Shown here: positions 33,469 to 41,614 of the stretch, piece after piece
How positions within the stretch are numbered: position 1 is the first letter of the stretch
Layout of the letters: each line of letters begins with the position of its first letter
Assembly (NCBI GenBank): GCA_001939145.1
Contig: LSRX01001349.1
Coordinates: 65,141 to 129,140, forward strand
DNA from: Symbiodinium microadriaticum
Taxonomy: Eukaryota > Sar > Dinophyceae > Suessiales > Symbiodiniaceae
Length of the DNA stretch: 64,000 nucleotides
Direction of reading: 5' to 3'
Program-made: the position numbers and the translations under genes
Notes under the pieces: model-generated
The model's database searches: none
The model's input: only the letters and a program-made list of their open reading frames with translations
What the model was told of the DNA's origin: nothing

Positions 33469-34396
33469 AGTCACTAAATCTTCAACCCGTCAGGCGGCAC
33501 ACCACATCCAGGTTTGGGGTTCAGGGAGAGTCTTTGAACAGCTCCTGGCACCTGAAACCCCAAAACCCTAAACCCTACACGCCTAAACCCGAAGCCCAAA
33601 ACCCCAAAACCAGACTCCTAAACCCCTAAACTTTCCGAAGCCCGATACCTAAAACCCCCAAAAAACTCCTCCCATGCGTCTGGCGCAGGATTTCTCGGGA
33701 AAGGCCTTCGATGCTCAACTCTTCCATGTGCACCTTGGGCGCAGTTGTGGGATTCCTCGCGGTTGGTTTGGGGCTTGGGGTTTAGGGTTTGGGGTTCGGG
33801 GTGTAGGGTTTGGGGCTTGGGGTTTAGGGTTTTGGTTCCAGGGCTTTGGGTTGTCATTGTGGTTTGATTTGACAATCGTTCGTGCTATGGTCATCGATGC
33901 TGCCGGCATTTCGATTACTACTAGTATTGTTTATGCGTTGGCTATTGATTAGCATGCTTCTGATCAGTTGTGTTTTGCACACTACATTGCATTATAAACG
34001 ACTGATGGGGACCAAGACGTCGTCGTAGTGCCAGCAGCGGGTTAAAGTTGGGAGGAAGCCCAGCCCTGAACCCTAAACCCTAAACAGGGGTTTAGGGTTT
34101 AGGGTTTAGGGTGGTATCTCAGCCAGGAGCAACAGCAAAGCCGGAGCCCCAAGCCCAGCAACTGAACCAGCAAAACACCCAAACCCTAAACCCTACAGAC
34201 CCATAAACCAGCAACAAACCTGAACCTGACGTCCCCCTAATGAAGTCTTTTCGCTATATCCCGAGGCCCGAAGCCAGGTAGGGGCCCAACGGAACCCGAA
34301 AACCAGCTTAAGCCTTGTAGAAGGAGATCCCTACCTAGACCGTAAGCGCTTCCGGAAAGGGCTAAAATCTGAAGGGCATACACCCCAAACCCTGAA

Positions 34397-34418
34397 ACCA
34401 TAGCCATTTTGGCTCAAA
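34397..34418 (+). other. Relic of the dinoflagellate spliced leader (DinoSL)
   Basis: The sequence contains CCATAGCCATTTTGGCTC. The dinoflagellate leader consensus has CCGTAGCCATTTTGGCTC followed by AAG; here the match is 20 of 22, with G-to-A changes at positions 4 and 22. The leader is added to mRNAs by trans-splicing, so a genomic copy ahead of a reading frame marks a reinserted cDNA. It is not an SL RNA gene: no donor GT or Sm-type tail follows, and the sequence runs straight into an ATG. Confidence 0.85.
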
Positions 34419-36399
34419 TGCCCGTAAATTCGAGACCACTCACAAACGTGAGCCTTCAAGATTTTTGATCTGTGAGAGTTCTTGCTTCGAGAGGTCCATC
34501 CAAAAGACTTCTTAGCTCGTCTCCTCGTTCAAGCACAGCCGATCGAGCTGCAAGCCACATCAAGACACGTGCCTCGATGGAAAGACCAGAGGAGGAGAGA
34601 CTTGGACAATCATCTTTGTTTCAGGTTCTCATTGAGTCCACTGGTGCTTCAAACACGGAGTCCAGCATCTTTGACGAGAATGAAGACAGTTTGGACGCTT
34701 CCACAGTTCAGTTCGTTCTTCAGATTCAAGACATGTTGGATCAGCTGGTTCAAAGCCTTCGATCGCTTCCAATGCAGTACGTTCCATGTCTCGAGACCTA
34801 CACAACTATTGTGAAGAAAATCTGGGAGCCTGAGGATCTAGTGACATTCCTCGCCCTAAAGGCGAGAAACCAGACGACAAAGAATTTGAGTCGCTTTTCC
34901 TTGTCCTAGGATTGACTTCGTCTATGTATGCTCCGGTGAAGGTCAAGTTTAGGCGAGATTCGCAGATCTGTGAGCTTGCGGTCTAGGCGAACAGATTGGA
35001 CCTGTTGGGAAAGGTTCCGATCCTGTCAGTCGCAACCACAGTTTATCTGAGTGAACACAAAGATGCGAGGTACAAAGTTCTCGAAGGTCCGACTCAATAT
35101 ACTCTTTGGCCAAAAGTTTTTTGAGGACAAAATGCGATGAGGAGCAGCATTTCAGATGCTTTGCTCCGAGTGATCAAGTATCGAACAACATCTGAAAACT
35201 TTGTCGTGGTAAGAGCCATTCCAGAGAATGTGCTGGTGCTGTAGCATCTCGGAGCAATGCACGTTCGACGCGGCCATCATGACTCTGAAACTTCAGATCT
35301 GGCCTTAAGAACTTTTTCGGCTGAGACGTCGAAGATTCCAACTTTCTTCGCGAGACTTTGAAGCTTATGTTTTGGACAAGATGATTCAGAGAAGGCGAGC
35401 CGAATCCTCTCAGGTGAGAGAGGAGTGATCTTTCTTTTCCGACACCGAAGTAGTTTCACCAGTCACTGGTTTTGCAATAAAGAACTTCTATACAGTTTTG
35501 GCTGCAACCTTGCCGGAAGCTCCACTGAGTACCGAGTTGGACCGGGTCAGGGTTCCCATGCAGTGGACGTTTGTTTTTGTGTGCAGTGCGTGCATCCGGG
35601 GTCTGGTTGAGAGCTCAGTACGTGCTGCAGTGCAGTTGAAAGCCAGCTCTCGGTGCGTGTGCCAGGAGCTCTGAAAGTACTCGAACATATTGCAGGCCGT
35701 CGGCGTCACGAACGATGCACTTAGAGGCCACACGTTGGACCGGCTGATCTCGCAGAGGCCCAAGACCGCCCCCGAGCCGCAGTTCCCCAGTCTGGCGAAT
35801 GCGGCCGAGGGTGCGAGCGTCCTGCAGAAGATGACCCGGTTCGTCGTGGCTGCCCGCTACACCGGCCCGAATTTTTTGCGAGACCTCGGCTGCTGCTTGC
35901 CGGCTCGTTCCTAGTTCTGTACAGATGCCTGACTTGCTCACGTGCACGTGGGAGCGCCTAAATGTAACATCGGTGGCGCTGGGGTTACTGCTCCATGTGC
36001 ATGCTTACGTCGTTTGCTGGCTTGGAAAAGGACGAAGTGCATGCCCACTTCGGCTTCGGGTCCTGGAGGGTATGGCGGATATGGTATTGGCGCGGATCGT
36101 GTTCTTTCCGGGTCTTCACGTGCACAGTTTGCCATCGATGAAGGGGCTGGGATTCGTCCGGTCGAGAATGTGAACGATGCCTCTTTGGTTGATGAGGGTT
36201 ATGAGACTCACTCACAGTAACGGGACGTACCAGGACTGAGAATCTTGAAGACGGGTTCATGGAAGCGATGTCTTGGATGTCGAGGATCGGGTACGAGTGT
36301 CAGGATTAGCAGTATTTTGATTTGGACGAGCTTCACAGGTTCTGTCCGACCACCTTCCCCAAGAAAATTGTCGAGACGTCTCGGCAGATTGGAACATAA

Positions 36400-36412
36400 G
36401 TGCTCAAAAAAA
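36400..36412 (+). other. Short A-run, probable poly(A) relic
   Basis: Seven consecutive A directly after the last coherent coding stretch of the pseudogene and directly before a CCCTAAA tract. It is short, so it is weak evidence alone, but its position fits the 3' end of a cDNA copy. Confidence 0.4.
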
Positions 36413-37789
36413 CCCTAAACCCTGAACCCCTCTTGGCTTGGGTGTTGAGGACTTCGAGATTGCATATTAAAAACCCGGAAAAACTCTATAAACCCTGTAA
36501 ACTGTACACCCCTGTATGCCCAGGATTTCTCCCCAAAGCCTTACAACCTTGCCCTAAAGCCTAAACCCTGTGCCCTAGACCCGAAACCCCAGGGTTTAGG
36601 GTTTTGGGTTTGAGTTTAAAGTTCTTTGCCCCTAAACCTTGGTGCGCTGTCAGGAATGTACCGAGCCTCCTCACTCAGCATCCCCAACATCTGGCGTCTG
36701 GGCCGAAGTACGGTTTTAGGGTTTAGGATGTGTTTGGGGTTTAGGGTTCAGGCAGTCCCACAGACTCCAAAAGCTTTTAAGGTCAGGAACAAATGCCCGA
36801 GGAATCATGTTAAGCCTTTTATGTTTTCAGGATTTATCAGGCGAATATATATATATATATACATATATTGGGGCATGAAGAACTATAACCCTTGACTCAA
36901 GATACTAAGCCCCTTATGTTTTAAGGTATATTCCTGTACGGGCCACGACCAGGGCAGCTGAAGAACAACGGTGCGTTTGGGCTCATTTGGCCTCGTGGGA
37001 ACGGTTCCAAAACCCAAGACCCTGATTTAGTGTTTAGGGTTTGGGGTGTAGGGTATAAAAATACGGTTTCGGCCGTGGGGTAGGGATTGCTACAGGGCTT
37101 CTGTTGCCCAGAAACTTAAACGTGAAGAGCCCCGATCCTTCGAATCCCAGAAGATCCCTACGCCTCACAGCCTGAAGGCCCTCGGCTCGTAATTGCCGCA
37201 TGTGAATCTGGATTCCCCGTCGATGTCCGGAGAGAAGTGCCCCCTCAGCATGTAGTGCAACCCAAACGCATGTAGTGCAACTCAGACGCGAGTCCCGGGT
37301 TGAGGGTTTAGGTTTGCGTTTCAGCCGAATAGCTCGAAGCCTCTCAAGAACAGCGAAGGTTGGCATAATCGCAACCTCGCGACACAACGATGCGAGCCTT
37401 CGCCCGCACTTCCTGAAGTTTCTGACGGCACGGGTGCCTAATTTTTAGGGTCGAGTGGCGAGGCCCATGAGCAGTACTATTTAGGTTTAGGGTTTCGGGT
37501 TTAGGGACGGACCTTTTTCATTTGAATGTTTTTGGTTGAGGCTGAATAGTAGGAAAAGGTGATTACCCTTGCTAAACTTTGCTAAATGAAGAACGCACCC
37601 TTCCTCCTATCATGCAGTTTTAAGACTATTCGTAAGTGCATGCTGGGCAACCAAGGTCAGGTGGCTTCATCCCTAAACCCCAAACCCCGAAACTAGACCC
37701 CTAAAGCCCTAAACCCCGAAAGCCTTAAACCCTAAACCCCTAAGCCCTTAGCCCAAACCCCAGACAGTGTTTAGGGGTCGGCGGGGTGA
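36413..37789. repeat. Telomere-motif mosaic, sparse
   Basis: Short CCCTAAA and TTTAGGG remnants in mostly unique sequence, with an AT run at 36845-36866. Nothing else is recognised. Confidence 0.7.
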
Positions 37790-38180
37790 AAGGACGTCGC
37801 ACAGAAACCGCCCAGCCAGGCTGTTCTTCTGAAGGAAAAATATATCTTGAGAAAGGAACGGCATTTTCCATCTCTGCCCGAAGCCCTGAATCCTGGTGAT
37901 GGTACACCCTTTTGGAGCAAATCACATGTGAAACAGCAGATCAAGGCAGGTGAAAGCCTTTCTTGCAAAGCTCCAGAATGTGGGAGCAGGTGGAAGTTGT
38001 TACGACAACTTCCGGCACCCGGAGGTGGGACACTGGTTCTACCTGGCCTGCCAGCGATGCCACACTGCCTGGTGCAGGCTCTCGTTCGTCGAGCACGTGA
38101 GATGCTGGACGGGATGGCATGAAGTCGATGAAGCAAGACAGCAAGAGATCATCATCCAGTTGCAGATGATCACCTGAAGT
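37790..38180 (+). pseudogene. Possible gene fragment with zinc-ribbon-like Cys pairs
   Basis: A telomere-motif-free block. One frame (about 37847-37990) gives a Cys-x4-Cys segment (SCKAPECGSRW). A second frame (about 37996-38177) gives a Cys-x2-Cys segment (LACQRCHTAWCRLSF) and ends EIIIQLQMIT before a stop. Read through one frameshift, the two Cys pairs are spaced as in a zinc ribbon. No family is recognised; it could be the 3' end of a decayed gene or transposon ORF, or chance. Confidence 0.3.
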
Positions 38181-38736
38181 CATACCGGGTTTCCTCCGAT
38201 AAGTCCTTCCTCCGATAATCCCTTAAAGAATAAATAGGTGGATCCTCAATACGATATATAAGGCATATTCATCATCGAGGAGTGTATACCTTAAAACATA
38301 CTAATCCCCCCACTAAAATTTTGAGGGACATTCCTTGATGACGGGCCCTAAACCTCAGACCTTGAAACCCTAAACATTTATGTAAACTCCGAAGCCCTAA
38401 ACACTACAGTTGCCCTTGCAGAAGACCCGAATCCCTAAACCCTAAAGCGTGTTCTGTTCCAGGATACCCAGCATACCAGAAGGCGGAGTTCTCTGCGGCG
38501 TTGCTCGGACGGGACTTGGGTCTTTGTGGGTGTTGTAGCGGGGGCGCTTTTGGGGGGTTTCGGGCTTAGGCTGGTTTTTTGCGGGTTTTTTTTGATAACT
38601 GTGGTGGGTTTAGGGTTTTAGGGTGCTTTTCTTGGCTGGATTAGGGCTCAGGGCCTAAGCCCTAAACCCCAAACCCGAAACTGTCGGGCCGGTCTTATGA
38701 TAGGGCGAGTCCAACGCCTTCTTAACCGTTAACCCC

Positions 38737-38838
38737 TACCTATAGTCTCCATTGTAGTTCCTTTTTGGGGTTACCTTTTATTATAGTATTGGTTAAACCA
38801 AAAGAAAAGAAAGGAACTACAATGGAGACCATAGGGAT
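38737..38838 (+). mobile_element. Family B2 palindromic element
   Basis: TACCTATAGTCTCCATTG to CAATGGAGACCATAGGGA. Confidence 0.85.
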
Positions 38839-39307
38839 AATTGAGAGTAGCGTTTGGCGTTTTAGATTTCGTGTTTCTTTGGGGTGTTTTTTCCAGGTGC
38901 TCGTGGGGCAGGGGACAAGAATTTTGCGGGGGGGGGGGGTGGTTTCGGGAGGCTCTGGGTGATGGAGGATGGCATGAGCTTGTATTAAAGGGTTTTAAAG
39001 GATTTTTGTGAGATGTTTGTAGGGAATTTGTGGTGGGGTGTAGGGTTTAGGGGTTTAAGGAGTTTGAACTAGCAACTAGTGTAGGGTTTGGTGGCTTCCT
39101 TGCTTTTCGAGCTCTGCGCAGATGCAAGCCTTGTAGAAACCTTGAACCCTAAAAGACTGTAAACCCCTGAACCCCAAAACCTTTGCGAAGCCTTAAACCC
39201 TAAAAGCCTTAAGAAACCCAAGATGTCAGAACTGCAAAGACCAAGGTCCTCATAATTTGGATCTCGGTTCAAGGCTTAGGGTATGAGCCTCACAGAAATT
39301 CATGAAA

Positions 39308-39425
39308 GGGCCTAAATCATTAGCAACAGTGTTTTGGAGGTTCCGTATCATAATTATAGCAAAATGGGGCCCAGAACCCTATTCTACTTAATAAGGCCCC
39401 TTATAGTACTCACCGTAATGAAACC
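39308..39425 (+). mobile_element. Family G element
   Basis: GGGCCTAAATCATTAGCAAC on the left and GGGGCCCAGAACCCTATTC then AATAAGGCCCCTTATAGTAC on the right. The segment 39353-39425 recurs inverted at 56748-56810. Confidence 0.7.
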
Positions 39426-39477
39426 ATACTAAACCCTAAGCCCCAGCTCGGTCACCGAATCGGGCGAGGTGTCTGGC

Positions 39478-39572
39478 CCTAAGCCCTATTCTATAATCAT
39501 TAAGGCCCCTATAGTACTATAGTACGCACCGCAATGAAGTGTGGAACTCTAAAGGTTGGATCCTTAGTGCAA
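39478..39572 (+). repeat. Partial family G copy and flank, recurring at 56.7 kb
   Basis: CTATTCTATAATCATTAAGG then CCCCTATAGTAC, followed by a flank AAAGGTTGGATCCTTAG that reappears inverted at about 56723-56745. Confidence 0.65.
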
Positions 39573-39779
39573 GGACCCTACTCCCCCTAAACCCTAAACC
39601 CTAAACCCTGGGTAAGGGGACTCCCCGCTTTCTGAGAAGCCTGAGGCCCAAACCCTATTCAAAAAACGCTGAGCCCTAAACTCCAAACCCTAGGGTTTAG
39701 GGTTTAGGGTTTAAACTCGAAACCCTAAACCCTAAACCCTAAACTCATGTAAGGAGGAGGAACAAGGGGAGGAAGAAGG

Positions 39780-40129
39780 GAAGACTGCGCGGGACAAGCC
39801 CATCCGGATGCGGACGAGCAGGAGGGACAGGCGCTCCAAGCAGTCTTACTAGTGCCAACTCCCCACGGGTTTAGGCACCACAGACGCGGCAGCCGCCGTC
39901 TGGCGTGGAAGCACTGGCCGGAAGGGCGTCGCCCCTGGTCTGCTTGCCAAGAGGCAGCGAAGCGTGACCGCAAGGCGAATTCTCGATGGTCAGAATGCCG
40001 TCGAGACGCCTCTGCTGAGACCGGATTTTTGGGAGGTCGGCACGAGGCCGCGAGGGCCCTCTGCAGAGACCGCAAGCTCGGCAAGGAGATTTGTGGCAGT
40101 GGCACCGCGGAGTTCGGAGGAACGTCCTG
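39780..40129. other. Telomere-motif-free island, left of the retroelement (interrupted locus)
   Basis: About 350 bp of GC-rich sequence with no TTTAGGG units, open in several frames on both strands. It continues at 46074 if the element and one target copy are removed. One minus-strand frame stays open across the empty site. No protein family is recognised, so this may be a gene fragment or simply GC-rich unique DNA. Confidence 0.4.
40116..40129. repeat. Target-site duplication, left copy
   Basis: GGAGGAACGTCCTG, exactly repeated at 46060-46073 on the far side of the element. The site contains an imperfect palindrome (AGGA-ACG-TCCT). Confidence 0.85.
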
Positions 40130-40670
40130 GTTCACACAGACACTCAATCGCATCTGTTTCTGAGGCCGTCCGCCATTCAATCACACTGTGAGCGCGGATT
40201 GGGTGTGTTGAACACTTCTACGTCTGAGTCTCTACAAGAAGCGGCCCCGTGCGAGTCAAAAGCTGCAGATGCCAATTAGACATGTGTAGGGCACACGTGA
40301 TTTGCTACATCATGGCACCTAGGCGAGCATTCGACGCCCAAGTGTCCACAACACATGCGCTGCAAACGAAGTGAGGTATGGATACACACCTGCTGAAGCT
40401 ATGTGCAACATGCTGCTATCAGCCCCATCCGCTGTGAGTTTCAAGCCGGTTTGATTCATGACTCCACCTTGCAGCTGAAAGTCCAGGCCTGGAATCTGAA
40501 CAGGCATGGTTTGATGCAACTGCAGCTGTGAAATCTGCCAAAACCGTCCCAGCATGTATGAAATCGTAGACTGGATGAGCGATTGGCAAGTCTGACTCCA
40601 TATGCTCATCAAGACTGCTAGCAGTACGCTGAGCTGAAGCGAAAGACTGATCATGTACAGCAGGAAGTCT
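40130..40670 (-). repeat. Downstream terminal direct repeat (pseudo-LTR) of the element
   Basis: A 541-bp copy identical to 45519-46059, at a constant offset of 5389 bp with no gaps. A further 4-5 bases match by chance because of the target duplication. Its outer edge abuts the 14-bp target duplication at 40116-40129. It does not show the TG...CA ends of classic LTRs. The minus strand contains the end of a possible hydrophobic ORF. Confidence 0.9.
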
Positions 40671-40735
40671 GTACTGAACCCACCCATTCTCCTGACGAAA
40701 GAACTCAGGGATGGCAACCAGCTTTGGCCAGCTAG
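40319..40735 (-). CDS. Possible ORF running into the downstream terminal repeat
   Basis: An open frame of about 139 codons begins directly after the TGA that ends the accessory ORF (40736-40738), in the same frame. Its first obvious ATG is 11 codons into a 132-codon segment that starts with TTG. It crosses into the terminal repeat at 40670 and stops at 40319. The repeat-encoded part is hydrophobic near its start (FLLYMISLSLQLSVLLAVLM) and could be a membrane helix; the rest is mixed. The same repeat-encoded frame exists in the other repeat at 45708-46059. It could be a readthrough extension of the accessory protein or a chance frame: no homology is recognised, and no good initiation codon is present at the natural start. 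Confidence 0.3.
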   Translation of the reverse strand, partial: LAGQSWLPSLSSFVRRMGGFSTDFLLYMISLSLQLSVLLAVLMSIWSQTCQSLIQSTISYMLGRFWQISQLQLHQTMPVQIPGLDFQLQGGVMNQTGLKLTADGADSSMLHIASAGVYPYLTSFAAHVLWTLGRRMLA

Positions 40736-41458
40736 TCAGTTGGAAGGCTTGAAGCTGAGCGGGGCTTGCCGCATCCCATCATCCTTCGCAGCTGGCTTTG
40801 AACTGGGCCTGCCGGTCTGCTTCTTCAGGTTCTCAATTTCCTGCTGTAGCTGCAAGATCAGAGCATCCTTTGCTGTAGACTCACCATTGTTCGTCTCATC
40901 AGCCTTGAGAGCTTCTGTTGCTGTCGGCTTGTCATCGTGTGTAGCCTTCATGGAAGACTGCACGAGGCTCATCATCATCTGCATGGTCTGCGATTGTTGC
41001 TCCAACATAGCTTTCAAAGCCACGTCCGTCGCCTCCGACGGTGCAGGAGAAGTAGGTGGCTCCGAAGGAACTGTGGCTTCCTTCTCTTGCGAGCTGCCAA
41101 AGAGCCCCACGATGGCACGAGTGAGCTTGCTTCCAACTCGAGCCGACGGTGCAGTAGGCGGTGGCTTTTCCGCTCCATCGGCACTCGTGAACTTGTTGGT
41201 CAGCAATGCAAACCCTTCTGTGATGGCCCCTTCGAGAGTGGACTGGAGAGCTGCCTGGAAGGAGCCTTGAATGGCTTGCTCAAGGCCCCCTTGCCGCCCA
41301 TGCTGGTAGGGGGAGGCGCGGTATGGATTCCCGAATCCTTTCCCGTAGTGACCGCCTTTGCCGTAGCCTTTGCCACTTTGCCAGCTCTGGTGGCTGCTTG
41401 AGGATTGATACGAACCAGCATTACCACGACCGTACTGCTTCGAGTGCCAAGCAGGCAT
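40736..41458 (-). CDS. Accessory ORF of the element, Gly/Lys/Tyr-rich with coiled coil
   Basis: A 240-residue ORF starting at the first ATG (41458). The same frame is open upstream to a GTG at 41515, but a eukaryotic start is preferred. It lies about 160 bp downstream of the RT ORF and ends 65 bp before the downstream terminal repeat. The N-terminal 50 residues are rich in Gly, Lys, Tyr, Ser and Gln (for example GKGYGKGGHYGKGFG), as in RNA-binding low-complexity tails. The middle is Pro/Ser/Thr/Ala-rich with two Met/Gln-rich helices. The C-terminal part has a predicted coiled coil around LQLQQEIENLKKQ. No zinc knuckle or RRM is visible. By analogy with ORF1/Gag proteins of other retroelements it may coat element RNA; that is inference from composition and position. 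Placement after the RT ORF is unusual. Frame conservation over 240 codons next to an intact RT ORF supports it as real coding sequence. Confidence 0.6.
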   Translation of the reverse strand: MPAWHSKQYGRGNAGSYQSSSSHQSWQSGKGYGKGGHYGKGFGNPYRASPYQHGRQGGLEQAIQGSFQAALQSTLEGAITEGFALLTNKFTSADGAEKPPPTAPSARVGSKLTRAIVGLFGSSQEKEATVPSEPPTSPAPSEATDVALKAMLEQQSQTMQMMMSLVQSSMKATHDDKPTATEALKADETNNGESTAKDALILQLQQEIENLKKQTGRPSSKPAAKDDGMRQAPLSFKPSN

Positions 41459-41614
41459 GGCGAGCACAGAGGTCACTACACGGGCAACTACACAACCCGA
41501 AGTACTAGGGGCCACCCAAAAACCCTACTTGAGAAAGCAACCGGCACGGGCGAGAGAGATCCAGTGCAGCGTGCTAGAGGCACGACTTCCTAAATCCTAG
41601 GACCACAACACAAC

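Larger units (their letters stand above)
24721..34396. repeat. Telomere-motif mosaic with palindromic elements
   Basis: Dense tracts near 26250-26950, 27940-28045 and 29280-29780, several palindromic elements, and unique spacers. One N lies at 26000. Apart from the unique stretch at 31985-32640, no gene candidate is seen. Opposite-strand frames at 27428-27824 include a GT microsatellite and are not convincing. Confidence 0.8.
34397..36412 (+). pseudogene. Processed (retroposed) pseudogene with spliced-leader relic
   Basis: A 2.0-kb block without telomere motifs. It opens with a 22-nt spliced-leader relic (34397-34418), whose last base starts an ATG, and ends in a run of seven A (36406-36412). 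A coherent frame can be followed on the plus strand: frame of 34418 to about 34842, then the -1-shifted frame from 34843 (GEKPDDKEFESLFLVLGL) to about 35430, back to the first frame (EVVSPVTGFAIKNFYTVLAA) to about 36220, then shifted again (DGFMEAMSWMSRIGYE) to 36390. At least eight nonsense codons interrupt it. That pattern is decay of one ORF of roughly 650 codons, not introns. Leader plus A-run with no intron signature implies reverse transcription of a mature trans-spliced mRNA. I do not recognise the protein family. There is a Pro/Gly/Tyr-rich stretch (GPGGYGGYGIG) near 36058. Confidence 0.65.
38181..39779. repeat. Telomere-motif mosaic with palindromic elements
   Basis: Degenerate tracts plus family B2 and G palindromes. 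A tract that flips strand twice lies at 39680-39750, right beside the interrupted island. No gene is seen. Confidence 0.75.

Noticed and set aside
34397-34418. A functional spliced-leader RNA gene
   Set aside because: No splice donor or Sm-site-like tail follows; the sequence continues straight into a start codon, as in a reinserted cDNA.
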